Notes: generated by a model from the letters alone, not told the origin. Shown: positions 1 to 9,097, numbered from the stretch's first letter. The stretch: DNA of 56,685 bases from CAYLLN01 sp036496265 (GCA_036496265.1 DASXLL010000144.1:1-56685); one strand, 5' to 3'. Translations and numbers: made by a program.

Positions 1-1
1 T

Positions 2-199
2 TTCCCGGCGGAGCAGAACCGCAAGATTCTCGACCAGGAGCGCGTCGATAACATCATGCGCGGCACGCCGATGAAACGCTTTGGCGAGCCACATGAGCTA
101 GTCCCCGCCGCCATTTTGCTCCTTTCCCGCCGCGCCGGCACATTTATCACCGGCGAAGATTTGTATGTCGATGGCGGCTTTACCGCGATGCGGTTTTAG
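2..199 (+). CDS. SDR-family oxidoreductase, C-terminal fragment (cut by window edge)
   Basis: The reading frame is open from the window edge to a TAG stop and encodes the last 65 residues of a short-chain dehydrogenase/reductase. The ending is typical of classical SDRs of the FabG/gluconate dehydrogenase type: a segment TPMKRFGEP, then a helix LVPAAILLLSR, then TGEDLYVDGGFTAM, the conserved substrate-loop and C-terminal strand. The Rossmann NAD(P) motif and the YxxxK catalytic residues lie outside the window, so the substrate cannot be inferred. Its last 4 bases overlap the convergent gene at 196-771. Confidence 0.85.
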   Translation, partial: FPAEQNRKILDQERVDNIMRGTPMKRFGEPHELVPAAILLLSRRAGTFITGEDLYVDGGFTAMRF

Positions 200-771
200 C
201 TTTCGCAACGTCCTTCGTCGCAATTGAAGACTACTGGAAGACCCAACCGCGCTGCTAAATCGGCGGCAAGAACGTCGGCGCCGGGCCGATCTCGAAATGC
301 GGCCACTTCGATTCGCTTCGTCGGCCCTGCACAAGAGACGATAAAATGCCAACTTCCGCCGAATGCACCTAACCGTTGGTGCCGAACGAGTATCTGCTCG
401 AACTTCGATAGCGGATACCTGCGTGACCAAATCGGGAAACGACCGATTACAGCTTGCGATTTCAGCTCGTGTCGAGGGCTGAACACGAATCTGTCGCGTG
501 TGAACAAAATCCGAATACCAGCCCAAAACGGGAGTAATCCCATCGCCGTAATGAGGAGCGCAAGGACGGCCCAAGCCAAAATGTTCGCCGGGAAATTGCC
601 CAGCGGCGTGATATCACCGCCCGGACGGAGCACGTACATGATCAGGCTCCCAATTCCGATCAAGAAGATACCGGGCGGAAGTCGCAATAGAGCACGAGGC
701 GTATCGTGCTCGCTAACAACAAACGTTTTGCCAACGTCGGTTACTCGAATGATTGAGTCGTCGTAAATCAA
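196..771 (-). CDS. Hypothetical membrane protein with two TM segments
   Basis: A 191-residue protein. Two hydrophobic segments are visible, around residues 32-48 (LPPGIFLIGIGSLIMYVL) and 63-90 (ILAWAVLALLITAMGLLPFW), followed by a soluble C-terminal half with a PH-like feel (RDRFVFSPRHEL, then SKFEQILVRH). I do not recognise a named family. The first codon here is TTG at 769-771 and no in-frame ATG lies nearby, so the start is uncertain. It lies 17 bases downstream of the small gene 789-998 on the same strand and may be co-transcribed with it. An opposing frame of similar size on the plus strand lacks hydrophobic order and is a shadow. Confidence 0.6.
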   Translation of the reverse strand: MIYDDSIIRVTDVGKTFVVSEHDTPRALLRLPPGIFLIGIGSLIMYVLRPGGDITPLGNFPANILAWAVLALLITAMGLLPFWAGIRILFTRDRFVFSPRHELKSQAVIGRFPIWSRRYPLSKFEQILVRHQRLGAFGGSWHFIVSCAGPTKRIEVAAFRDRPGADVLAADLAARLGLPVVFNCDEGRCES

Positions 772-788
772 ATCGATCCGTGGGATGT

Positions 789-998
789 TCAGGCGGCAGG
801 CGTTTCAGTCGAGCCGCGGCGGACTTGGCTAAGATGGGCTCGCACTGCCTCCAGCAGACGTTGGTCCTCAATGTCCCAAACCTCCTCGTCTGCCCAACCG
901 GCGACGTTGCATATCAACTGGCCAATCCGCCATTTTGGGTAGCGACTGGCAAGATCGGAGAGCGCTTCGAATAGTTCCGATTTCTCGATGACATTCAT
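789..998 (-). CDS. Small planctomycete protein with RIGQL/WDIED motifs
   Basis: A 69-residue protein starting at the ATG on 996-998, divergent from zwf. The core reads YPKWRIGQLI, then WADEEVWDIEDQRLLEA. The same pattern (RLGQL, then LWDIDDEQLL) occurs in the protein encoded at 54071-54340, so the window holds two members of one family. I recall related short proteins in planctomycetes but know no function for them. The protein is acidic, lacks a signal peptide and should be cytoplasmic. A longer antisense frame through zwf ends with this same sequence, but only this part looks like a gene. Confidence 0.7.
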   Translation of the reverse strand: MNVIEKSELFEALSDLASRYPKWRIGQLICNVAGWADEEVWDIEDQRLLEAVRAHLSQVRRGSTETPAA

Positions 999-1067
999 GG
1001 CAAAGGTCCAATATAACGCCAGCAACCTGCCAGTGACAAATGACGACCGACACGTGACAATCTGGCC

Positions 1068-2522
1068 ATGCCAACTACTCTCGTCATCTTCGGCGCCTCC
1101 GGCGATCTCACCAGCCGCAAGCTGATTCCTGCTTTGTATTCGCTGTTCGCCAAAGGGCGATTGCCGAAAGGCACGCGGATCGTCGGCGTCGCGCGGACGA
1201 AATTCACCAACGAAGCCTGGCGCGAGGAGCTGGCGACGTCCACGCAGAAATTCGCGGGCAAGGAATTCGACGCTGCGAAGTGGCAAGCGTTCGCTGCCAA
1301 TGTCTTCTACCATCCGGGCAATATCGACAAGGTCGACGACTTCAAGTCGCTCGCCAAGACGCTCGAAGAAATCGAAGGAAATCAGTCCGCGACGCGGCTG
1401 TATTACCTGGCCACCGCGCCAAGCCTTTATGCAATGGCGATCGCCCATCTCGGTGCCGCCGGACTGGCCGATGAATCCCGCGGAGTCCGCCGCGTCGTCG
1501 TTGAAAAACCGTTCGGCACCGATTTGAAATCGGCCCAGGAGCTCAACCGCGCCACGCACGAAGTCTTCGCCGAAAAACAGGTCTATCGCATCGACCACTA
1601 CCTCGGCAAAGAGACGGTGCAGAACATTTTGGTCTTCCGCTTTGCCAACTCGATCTTCGAGCCGCTTTGGAACCGCCGCTACATCGATCACGTGCAGATT
1701 ACCGTAGCCGAAGAAGTTGATGTCGGGCGCCGCGCGGGCTACTACGATCATTCGGGCGTGCTGCGCGACATGTTTCAGAATCATTTGCTGCAGCTTGCAA
1801 TGATCATCGCGATGGAAGCGCCGGCCCGCTATTCGTCCGAGTTCGTCCGCGACGAAAAACTGAAGGTCCTGCGAACGATCAAGCCGATGTCCGGCGCCGA
1901 TTTCGCCCAAAACACGATTCGCGGTCAATACGACGGCTACCGCGAGGCCGAGGGCGTCGCCCCGGATAGCCAAACCGCCACATTCGCAGCCCTTAAGCTG
2001 CAAATAGACAATTGGCGGTGGCAAGGTGTGCCGTTTTACTTGCGCTCGGGCAAGGCAATGAGCTGCCGCACGTCACAAATCGTCATTCAGTTTCGCCCGC
2101 CGCCGATCATGATGTTCAACGAGAGTGCCCGCGCACAGCACGAGCCGAACAAGCTCATCATCCAGATTCAGCCGGACGAAGGCATTCAGATGCATTTTCA
2201 AACGAAGGTGCCTGACGCGGGCATGAAGCTGAGCACGGCGAATCTCGACTTCCGCTTCGCCCGCGAGTTCACGGGCACGATGCCCGACGCCTATCAGCGG
2301 CTCCTATTAGACGCCATGAACGGCGACGCCAGCCTGTTTTCGCGCAGCGACGAGGTCGAAACGGCCTGGGGCATCATCGACCCGATCCACGCCGCCTGGC
2401 AAAGTCCCGCCGCGCCGCCGCTGGAGACGTATCCTAAAGGCAATTGGGGTCCCGAGAGCTCCGAAGAATGGATGCATGCCCAAGGCCGGCAATGGTTCGA
2501 TGTCTGCCCGGTGCTGCATTAG
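1068..2522 (+). CDS. zwf: Glucose-6-phosphate 1-dehydrogenase
   Basis: A 484-residue enzyme that oxidises glucose 6-phosphate to 6-phosphogluconolactone with reduction of NAD(P)+, the entry step of the oxidative pentose phosphate pathway. The nucleotide-binding motif GASGDLT is at residues 9-15, EKPFGTD begins at 146, and the substrate-binding catalytic motif RIDHYLGKE begins at residue 174 (His177). Length matches bacterial Zwf. The ATG at 1068 puts the Rossmann strand immediately after the N-terminus, as expected. No pgl or gnd lies next to it, so it appears to be a monocistronic gene, divergent from the small gene at 789-998 with a 69-base gap. Confidence 0.97.
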   Translation: MPTTLVIFGASGDLTSRKLIPALYSLFAKGRLPKGTRIVGVARTKFTNEAWREELATSTQKFAGKEFDAAKWQAFAANVFYHPGNIDKVDDFKSLAKTLEEIEGNQSATRLYYLATAPSLYAMAIAHLGAAGLADESRGVRRVVVEKPFGTDLKSAQELNRATHEVFAEKQVYRIDHYLGKETVQNILVFRFANSIFEPLWNRRYIDHVQITVAEEVDVGRRAGYYDHSGVLRDMFQNHLLQLAMIIAMEAPARYSSEFVRDEKLKVLRTIKPMSGADFAQNTIRGQYDGYREAEGVAPDSQTATFAALKLQIDNWRWQGVPFYLRSGKAMSCRTSQIVIQFRPPPIMMFNESARAQHEPNKLIIQIQPDEGIQMHFQTKVPDAGMKLSTANLDFRFAREFTGTMPDAYQRLLLDAMNGDASLFSRSDEVETAWGIIDPIHAAWQSPAAPPLETYPKGNWGPESSEEWMHAQGRQWFDVCPVLH

Positions 2523-2616
2523 CGGCCTGCATTTTTTGTTGAGCAGCCGGTGGATTGTCGCGAGGAGAGCTATAATCAAATGGTAAGGCGTTGATGTAAT
2601 TCGGATGTTGACTCGC

Positions 2617-2853
2617 ATGACGTATACCGGAACTGTACGAAACGGCGTCATAGTCCTGCCACCTCATGTGGCGTTACCGGAGGGCGCAGAAGTCGATGTA
2701 ACTCCTCGCGAGGACGGTACCAAGTCTCTCCCGGGCGAAACCAGCCACTCGCTGGCCACCCTGGCACAGCAGCTTGCTAAACCGCGCACGCACTTACCGC
2801 CCGATTACGCGTTGAATCATGGCCATTATGTGCGCGGCGAACCCAAAAAATGA
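2617..2853 (+). CDS. Antitoxin-like protein of a VapBC-type pair
   Basis: About 78 residues. The N-terminus TYTGTVRNGVIVLPP, with PEGAEVDV after it, is typical of the small AF2212-like/AbrB-type antitoxins found before PIN toxins: a short beta-barrel that binds DNA. The C-terminal half (LPPDYALNHGHYVRG) is the flexible part expected to wrap the toxin. An upstream ATG at 2605 is possible, but family members start near MTYTG, so 2617 is preferred. The stop overlaps the PIN gene start (ATGA at 2850-2853), which indicates translational coupling. Confidence 0.75.
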   Translation: MTYTGTVRNGVIVLPPHVALPEGAEVDVTPREDGTKSLPGETSHSLATLAQQLAKPRTHLPPDYALNHGHYVRGEPKK

Positions 2854-3251
2854 GAACGGTTTTCGCGGACACGTTCTTCTTCCTGGCATTACTCGATTCG
2901 AAAGAGCGACAGCACATGAATGCGCTCGCTGCATCCAGCGACGAAACTCTACAGATCGTCACCAGCGAGTGGGTGCTGACTGAATTTGCTGATGCCTATG
3001 CTGACCCCAAAGATAGGCCGGATTTTCTGGCTATCTATCGAGCGCTCGAAAAAAATCTGCGCGTTCGGATCATTCCCGCGAGTAGCCGCCTATTTCAGCA
3101 AGGCATTGACTTCTATTCGAAACGTCTCGACAAAAAATGGTCACTGACAGATTGCATCTCTTTTGTGATCATGCACGACGAGCGAATTCCCGAAGCACTG
3201 ACCGGTGATCGCGATTTTGAGCAGGCAGGCTACACTGCTTTGCTCAAGTAG
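2850..3251 (+). CDS. PIN-domain ribonuclease toxin (VapC-like)
   Basis: A 133-residue PIN domain. The acidic metal-binding residues are all present: Asp7 (VFADTFF), Glu45 (LTEFAD), Asp101 (SLTDCISF) and the late TGDRDF at 119-124. PIN toxins of VapBC systems cleave RNA, often tRNA or rRNA. Size and the overlap with the upstream antitoxin-like gene support a complete toxin-antitoxin pair. Nothing suggests decay. The target cannot be inferred. Confidence 0.85.
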   Translation: MRTVFADTFFFLALLDSKERQHMNALAASSDETLQIVTSEWVLTEFADAYADPKDRPDFLAIYRALEKNLRVRIIPASSRLFQQGIDFYSKRLDKKWSLTDCISFVIMHDERIPEALTGDRDFEQAGYTALLK

Positions 3252-3325
3252 CGTGATCGTTCTGCAACTGGGCGATAGAACCGCATACGACAAATCATCC
3301 ATGCCCTGATAGCTTTTCTCCGCCA

Positions 3326-4459
3326 ATGAACTGGGTCTTCCTCGATTTCGTCCGCATCGATTACGACGTGGCCACGCCGCAAGAGCGGCCGCTGGGCGGG
3401 TCGCAGTCGGCGCTGGCCTATCTGGCGCTGGCACTCGCGCGGCAGGGACAGCACGTGACCACGCTGACGGGTGCTTCCCAGCCGCGGGACTATAGCGGCG
3501 TTCGCTGCCTGCGATTAGACGATATTCCCGCTGAGATATTTGCACCCAAAGATACGATTGTCGTCGTGAACTGCGGGCCGGCGGATGTGATTCAGCAAGT
3601 TCGCCCGGCGATTCCTGAGCGGAAAATCGTGCTCTGGACCGGCCACGCGCACGATCAGCCGGCTGTGCAAAGCCTGCGCGATCCCACCTGCGCGACGCTT
3701 TACGATCGCATCGCCTGTGTCTCGGAATGGCAAAAATCGATGTTCCACAAGCATCTTGGCGTGCCACTACAAAAGATCGAAGTGACGCGAAATGGCATTG
3801 CGCCGGCGTTCGAGCGATTGTTTTGCGACGAAACGGACATCATTCGCGCGAAATCGCCCGCCCTGCGGCTGGCCTACACCAGCACCCCGTTTCGCGGCCT
3901 CGAAATCCTGCTCGCCTGCTTCCCCGCCATAAACAAGCTTCATCCCGCCTGCCGGCTCGATGTTTTTTCCAGCATGCAGGTCTATGGCCGCGTCCATGAG
4001 AAGGATCAGTATCAATCACTTTACGATCGTTGCCGGGCGACGGAAGGCATCGAGTATCGCGGCGCGGTGCCGCAGCCGGCGCTCGCCAAAGCATTGACCG
4101 CCGCGAGCATCCTCGCTTATCCCAACACGTTTGCGGAAACAAGTTGCATCGCCGTGATGGAGGCGCTCGCCGCCGGAATGCTTGTCCTCACAAGCGACCT
4201 GGGAGCGCTGCCGGAAACGTGCCGCGGTTTTGCCCGCCTCATTCCGCCAATCAACAAACCGAACCGCACGGCCGAACATTTCGCGATGGATTATGCCAAA
4301 TCCCTCGACCAGGCTATTCGAGACTGGAAATCCGACCACGGCGGACTGATCAAAAAACGCTTTGAGCAATCGGAAGCCATCAACGCCACCTGCACCTGGG
4401 ACATCCGCGCCGCCGAATGGATTCGCCTCGCGGACGGCTGGCTAAGTGGTTCCTCCTGA
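3326..4459 (+). CDS. Glycosyltransferase, GT4-like (first of tandem pair)
   Basis: A 377-residue soluble GT-B fold enzyme. The N-terminal domain starts MNWVFLDF and carries LGGSQSAL, a glycine-rich acceptor-domain loop. The C-terminal domain has AYTSTPFRGLE and the donor-binding EX7E-type signature in AETSCIAVMEALAAG. GT4 enzymes transfer sugars from activated donors, usually in polysaccharide or glycolipid synthesis; the sugar and acceptor here are unknown. The protein is clearly paralogous to the next gene over its full length (same start MNWVFLDF, same YPNTFxETSCIAVMEALAAG block). No other polysaccharide genes flank the pair. Confidence 0.85.
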   Translation: MNWVFLDFVRIDYDVATPQERPLGGSQSALAYLALALARQGQHVTTLTGASQPRDYSGVRCLRLDDIPAEIFAPKDTIVVVNCGPADVIQQVRPAIPERKIVLWTGHAHDQPAVQSLRDPTCATLYDRIACVSEWQKSMFHKHLGVPLQKIEVTRNGIAPAFERLFCDETDIIRAKSPALRLAYTSTPFRGLEILLACFPAINKLHPACRLDVFSSMQVYGRVHEKDQYQSLYDRCRATEGIEYRGAVPQPALAKALTAASILAYPNTFAETSCIAVMEALAAGMLVLTSDLGALPETCRGFARLIPPINKPNRTAEHFAMDYAKSLDQAIRDWKSDHGGLIKKRFEQSEAINATCTWDIRAAEWIRLADGWLSGSS

Positions 4460-4496
4460 TTGTTTAACATTCGTCATTCTGTCATTCGTCATTTTC

Positions 4497-5615
4497 ATGA
4501 ACTGGGTCTTCCTCGATTTCAGCGGCTGGGATTACGACATAGCCACACCACTTTCTCGTCCGCTCGGTGGCTCGCATTCGGCCCTCTGCTATCTGGCGAC
4601 CGAGTTGGCTCGCGTGGGCCATCCTGTGACTGTGGCAAACGGCCTGAAAGATGCTCGCATTGTCAATGGCGTCCAATGCGTGCCGTTGGATAATCTCACG
4701 ACGGACGTTTTCGTCCCGACGGACACAATCGTCATCGTTCTCAACGGGCCTGGCGACATTGCTCGGCAGTTGCAGCCGCTGCCAGTGCGGCGGCCGCTCA
4801 TTCTCTGGACCCAGCATGCCCATGATCAGCCAGCGATGGCTTCGCTTCGCGATCCGGTGAATGTCTCGATGTGGGACCACATCGTTTGCATCTCCGATTG
4901 GCAAAAAGGAATGTTCCAGCGCGAATTCAGTATTCCCGCGGACAAAATCCAGGTCCTGCGAAATGCCATCAGCCCGGTTTTTCAAAATCTGTTTTGCGAC
5001 GCGGCCCATCTGGCCGAAACCAAGTCCCGCTCGCTACGGCTGGCCTATACGAGCACGCCATTTCGCGGCTTGGAGTTCCTTGCCACCTGTTTTCCACCAA
5101 TTTTCCACCGCCATCCGCATTGCCAATTGGACGTATTCTCGAGCATGCAGGTGTATGGTCAGCCGGCGACAGAAGATCCCTATCAATCGTTGTACGACCA
5201 GTTGCGCTCGATGCCGGGCGTCGTCTATCGCGGCTCCGTTTCGCAAACCGAGCTCGCCCACGAGCTGGCGCAGATCAGCGTCCTGGCCTATCCGAATACG
5301 TTCCCAGAAACAAGTTGCATCGCCGTCATGGAAGCGCTCGCGGCAGGTCTTCTTGTTGTCACCAGCGATCTCGGCGCGCTCCCCGAAACCTGTGCCGGTT
5401 TTGCACATCTCGTTCCGCCGGTCGGTCCCAACCGCGGCCTCGAGCCGTTTGTCATCGATTTCGCTCGGACACTCGATCAAACCTTATTTGAATTGAAAAC
5501 CAACCGCCCCGCGGTCATGCAACGGCTGTTCGATCAGTCGCAGGAAATAAACCGCACTTGCACCTGGTCGATCCGCGCTCAAGAGTGGGTGCAGTTGGCA
5601 CAAACCTGGCTATAA
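4497..5615 (+). CDS. Glycosyltransferase, GT4-like (second of tandem pair)
   Basis: A 372-residue paralogue of the preceding gene, 37 bases downstream. The ATG at 4497 is chosen because it gives the same N-terminus MNWVFLDF as the first copy; an upstream in-frame ATG at 4446 would add residues translated from the intergenic spacer. That spacer (4468-4496) is made of near-copies of CATTCGT. Motifs match the first copy: AYTSTPFRGLE, then ETSCIAVMEALAAG. The pair arose by tandem duplication and has diverged well beyond recent-copy identity, so distinct specificities are likely. Donor and acceptor are unknown. Confidence 0.85.
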   Translation: MNWVFLDFSGWDYDIATPLSRPLGGSHSALCYLATELARVGHPVTVANGLKDARIVNGVQCVPLDNLTTDVFVPTDTIVIVLNGPGDIARQLQPLPVRRPLILWTQHAHDQPAMASLRDPVNVSMWDHIVCISDWQKGMFQREFSIPADKIQVLRNAISPVFQNLFCDAAHLAETKSRSLRLAYTSTPFRGLEFLATCFPPIFHRHPHCQLDVFSSMQVYGQPATEDPYQSLYDQLRSMPGVVYRGSVSQTELAHELAQISVLAYPNTFPETSCIAVMEALAAGLLVVTSDLGALPETCAGFAHLVPPVGPNRGLEPFVIDFARTLDQTLFELKTNRPAVMQRLFDQSQEINRTCTWSIRAQEWVQLAQTWL

Positions 5616-5648
5616 AGCAAATCCGCGCCGTCGCTACATCGATATGCC

Positions 5649-5921
5649 ATGAAAATCATTGGGCATTCAGTCATTCCGCGCTTCACCATTCGCGACCTGT
5701 TATTGCTGATGGTGTTTGTCGCTATTTCCTGCGCCGGCTTCGCGAATCGCCGTCAAATATTGGCCGCGAGCAACTGGCTGAATGACATTCTTTCGCGGCA
5801 GGCGGCACAAGTTGGGCCACTATTGGGCGGCAGCAGATCGATAGAACCCGAATGGTCGTTCGTGAATCAATTCACGAAGTTTCTGAAATCAGATTTGACA
5901 CGGCTGGAGGTGTGCGCCTAG
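5649..5921 (+). CDS. Small membrane-anchored protein
   Basis: A 90-residue protein. After a short N-terminal tail it has FTIRDLLLLMVFVAISCAGF (residues 12-31), a single TM helix preceded by the phrase FTIRDLL that is common in short planctomycete membrane proteins. The rest is soluble and has no motif I recognise. The start ATG follows the glycosyltransferase stop by 33 bases, so it may belong to the same transcript. Function unknown. Confidence 0.55.
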   Translation: MKIIGHSVIPRFTIRDLLLLMVFVAISCAGFANRRQILAASNWLNDILSRQAAQVGPLLGGSRSIEPEWSFVNQFTKFLKSDLTRLEVCA

Positions 5922-6070
5922 ATTGGGACCTTGTCGCCGAGGGCATTCGCCCTGCCGATCGTCGCACGGCGGCATAGCGGTTTCCACCGGCCACGGCGCG
6001 GAACTGTGAGTCAGAGAAGGCGGTCCGGTTTCGTGCTCGTCATTTCAACCCCTTGGCGGAGGTTTGGGTC

Positions 6071-6496
6071 ATGCACGTTCGCGACGTTCTATCAGGCAAG
6101 AGCAGCCTCGTTCACACCTGTACGCCCGACGATACCCTGGCCGACGTGGCCGATTTGATGGTCGGCCACAACGTCGGCTCATTGATCGTGATGCAAGACG
6201 AGGAAATGGTCGGCATCATCACCGAGCGCGACATCCTGCGGGCTTGTGCCGCAACGCGCGGGCCGCTGGAGTTTTTGAAAGTCTCCGAGCGGATGACCCG
6301 CTGCCCCATCGTCGCTTCAGTCAACGACGAAGTGGCCGACATCATGTGCATCATGACCGAGCGCCGCATCCGCCACGTTCCCGTCGTCGAAGGCGGCCAA
6401 CTCGTCGGCATCGTCTCCATCGGTGACACGGTCAAAGCTCAGCATGACGAGCTCTGCCGGGAAAACCATTATTTGAAGAGCTACATTCAGTCCTAG
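6071..6496 (+). CDS. CBS-domain pair protein
   Basis: A 141-residue stand-alone Bateman module: two CBS domains in tandem (about residues 8-65 and 74-128), with typical phrases VGIITERDILRA and LVGIVSIGDTVKA. Such proteins bind adenine nucleotides and sense energy state, often acting on a partner enzyme. GGAGG at 6058-6062 lies 8 bases before the ATG at 6071 and decides the start over the in-frame ATG at 6053. No partner domain or neighbouring kinase is present, so the regulated process is unknown. Confidence 0.9.
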   Translation: MHVRDVLSGKSSLVHTCTPDDTLADVADLMVGHNVGSLIVMQDEEMVGIITERDILRACAATRGPLEFLKVSERMTRCPIVASVNDEVADIMCIMTERRIRHVPVVEGGQLVGIVSIGDTVKAQHDELCRENHYLKSYIQS

Positions 6497-6556
6497 CGAT
6501 GCTCTGAAAACGAACTGTAGGGAACGCCCTCTGTGGCGTTCCTCGATCGCGCCGGC

Positions 6557-7702
6557 TTATTTTTTCAGCCACTTGTTGCAATAAGCGATAAACGCCTCCC
6601 AGTCCTGTCGCGCCATCGCGTGCTTGCCGGGGCGCATAAAGTAACCGAGCCGACTGTCGAGGAGTTTGCTCATCTCGGGCTTCGCATCCGCGGCGATGCC
6701 ATCGACGCCGAACAGCTTATAAACCGGCGTCGCGGCTTTGGCCATTTCGAGCTGCCCGGTGGGATTGGCCCACAAGTCTTCTTCGGCGTTGGGCAATAGC
6801 ACCGGCCGCGGGGCACACAGCGCGATCAAGCAGTGCTGATCGAACGGCAGCCGATTCGTTTTTTCACTAAAGCGGTTCGTCAGCTCGCGCCGGGCGGCAG
6901 AGCTCGCTTTTTCGGGGATTTCAACTGCATCATAAAATTTCTTGAAATTGCCGCAGAACCAGTGCGGGAACGAGGTGTTGATCTGCCGCACCGATTCGGC
7001 TCGTGTATCCGTCGTGCGGCTCGGTGCCGTCCCGCCACAGCCAGCTTGCAGCGGAATCACGACGGAAATTCGCTCGTCGAAAGCCCCGGCCAAGATCGCC
7101 GTTTTGCCATTCCGCGAATGGCCGACGACCGCGATTGACGCGGTGAAAACCCCAAGCCCACAGCATAATCGTCCCCCGCGTCATCATCCGCCGCCGTCGA
7201 TTGCCCCGGTTTATAAAACGCCGGCCCAATGCCGTCGCTCATGTCCGGATTGTCCGACAAAGACTGGCGGCCGCTGGACGCCGTTTGGAATCGCCAACAA
7301 CACATGAATCGAATGCGACAGCGATGGCTGCTCGAACGTGATTCTGATTTCCGACAGCGTCGCCTTACCGCCAAGTGCCTTTTCGTCGCGGAACAGCTCC
7401 GTGTAACTCTGCTTCGTCGGTGTCGGCGGCAGTCGGCCATACATATAGTGCTGAAACAGCGCCTTCAGCTCCGGCTTCCGCTTCGTCTCCCACTGCTCCT
7501 TCGTCGTGACGCGAGTTCCGTCGAGCATGGCGAGCGGATCAGGCAGCTCTGGCCGCAACGGGAGCTGATCGGGCGGCGGAAAATCAGCGGCGGTAGAGAA
7601 TCGTGAGATCGACATGGCGGCGACAGCGACAAAGAGCGAAAGGCGAGCAAGCATGAGGAAGCTCCGAAGAAGCGCGTGCCTGAATCGTAGTACGCGCAGC
7701 AT
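6557..7702 (-). pseudogene. Secreted alpha/beta-hydrolase (glucuronoyl/acetyl-xylan esterase-like), disrupted
   Basis: Read from 7702 downward, a signal peptide and N-terminal region (ending LLAIPNGVQRPPVFVG near 7255) run straight into a different frame reading NPDMSDGIGPAFYKPGQ, so roughly 60 codons expected between them are missing. A second shift falls in a run of five G near 7172 (then GTIMLWAWGFHRV in a third frame). A third, near 7143, returns to the first frame at ASIAVVGHSRNGKTA and probably removes about ten more codons. The rest is intact to residue KWLKK, including the nucleophile motif GHSRNGK and PGKHAMARQDW. The family acts on carbohydrate esters outside the cytoplasm. With two deletions and a homopolymer indel the gene cannot make the normal enzyme. 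Confidence 0.85.
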
Positions 7703-7747
7703 AGCGTCTAACTTCAGCGGGTTAAACGCGTAGACGATGGAGCGTGC

Positions 7748-9097
7748 TTACCGCCGCGTATTCCTCACCGCGGCCTCGGCTTCCCAGCCGGCCAAGGTCA
7801 CTTTGGTCGAAATCTTTCGCGCGTCGCCGCCCTGGTCGTTGAAGATGCGGCGAACAACTTCGATCTCAACTTCATCCCCCGGCTGATGCGGCGCGATCAG
7901 CTCGGTGAGCTTGCCAAAGCTGATGACCTTCGCGCCGCCGAAGCTGACGATGATGTCGTTCTGCTGCAGGCCGGCTTTATCGGCAGGGCTGCCCGGATGA
8001 ACCGTTTGGATGAGGCAGGTGCCTTCCAGATCCAGCCCACCAACGCCCAAGAAGGCCCCGCGGCGGAAATCGACGGCAATGCCACTCGCCTCTTTGAATT
8101 TATCGACGGCTTCCTTCGAGACCTGCGTGCCGTAAAGCTTGATGAACGAGAGCAGCGGCAGCTTCGTCAGCGGTTCGATCACCGCGTCGTGTACCGGAGT
8201 GTGATAGATGCCCACTTGCTTCAGCGCGGCATGGTTCGCGAGCGGGGCGAGGCCACCATCGCTGATTTTCGCGCCGTACAGGTGCAGCTCTTCCAGGCCC
8301 GGCATAACGAGCGCCAGTTTGACCCATTCATCGCTGACTCGCTTGCCGCTAAGAATAAGAATCGGCGACTCGATGATCCATTTAAGCCACTTCAGGTCAG
8401 CCGTCTCGCCGCGAAAATCGTTGCCAATCTCGATGGATACTACCCGCCCGTCCTGCGGATTATTGACGTCGAGCACTGAGGGCGTGATCTTAGCGCCAAG
8501 ATTTTCCAGCGCCGTCAGCGCGTGCAGGCTGCGCTGCTGCGTCAACTCGGCCAGCGTCGCGGCGGCGCGGCGAGCGAGCGACGCCGATTCTTTTTGCTCG
8601 GAAAGCTCAGTCAACAAACGGCCGGATTCATCGTCACCGTCCAGTTCCGAGATGAGGCCCAGTTGACGAACGACAAACAGGCCCCGGGTCGTCGCTTCCA
8701 GCGAGCCCTTCTTGAACAGCGGCTTCAGCACCGGCAAAACGGCCGGCCCCTCCTCGAGCAATCGCAACATGGCCGTTTCGCGCGTGTCGAATTCAGTTGC
8801 GTCGAGTTGGCGAATCCAAGCCGTAGTCTCGGCGGGAGTGGCAGATTTTTCGCGAGCGGCCGGAACGACGCGCGATGGCAATGACGCAGGCGGCCGGCTA
8901 TTGGACGGCTGCTGCGCAGGAGCTGGAGGCATCGCGGGCACTACGACCCGTTGTTCCCGCTCACCCGTCGGCCGCACGATATAGATCTCGGGCTGCTTTT
9001 TCTGTCCCGGCGGAGCTTCTTGGGCGAAACTTAGACCACAGGCCACGAAAGCGATGGCCAGGGCAAATATCGTTCGGCAGTTTCGGGAAAGACGCAT
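7748..9097 (-). CDS. Secreted protein with LRR-like region and C-terminal PDZ domain
   Basis: A 449-residue protein. The start at 9097 gives a clean signal peptide (NCRTIFALAIAFVACGLSFA, cleavage after AQE); frames upstream of it are translated repeat sequence. Next is a proline-rich linker, then a helical region (residues about 85-200), then leucine-rich-repeat-like strands such as LEELHLYGAKISDGGLAPL and FIKLYGTQVS. The C-terminal PDZ domain (about 350-440) has FLGVGGLDLEGTCLIQTV and GSPADKAGLQQNDIIVSF. PDZ domains bind peptide C-termini; no protease domain is attached. It is probably periplasmic or surface-exposed, and the role is unknown. Confidence 0.8.
   Translation of the reverse strand: MRLSRNCRTIFALAIAFVACGLSFAQEAPPGQKKQPEIYIVRPTGEREQRVVVPAMPPAPAQQPSNSRPPASLPSRVVPAAREKSATPAETTAWIRQLDATEFDTRETAMLRLLEEGPAVLPVLKPLFKKGSLEATTRGLFVVRQLGLISELDGDDESGRLLTELSEQKESASLARRAAATLAELTQQRSLHALTALENLGAKITPSVLDVNNPQDGRVVSIEIGNDFRGETADLKWLKWIIESPILILSGKRVSDEWVKLALVMPGLEELHLYGAKISDGGLAPLANHAALKQVGIYHTPVHDAVIEPLTKLPLLSFIKLYGTQVSKEAVDKFKEASGIAVDFRRGAFLGVGGLDLEGTCLIQTVHPGSPADKAGLQQNDIIVSFGGAKVISFGKLTELIAPHQPGDEVEIEVVRRIFNDQGGDARKISTKVTLAGWEAEAAVRNTRR

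Noticed and set aside
999..2024. Long minus-strand frame running antisense through zwf
   Set aside because: Only its last 69 residues (789-998) have gene-like composition. The rest mirrors the zwf codons and has no start signal or family likeness.
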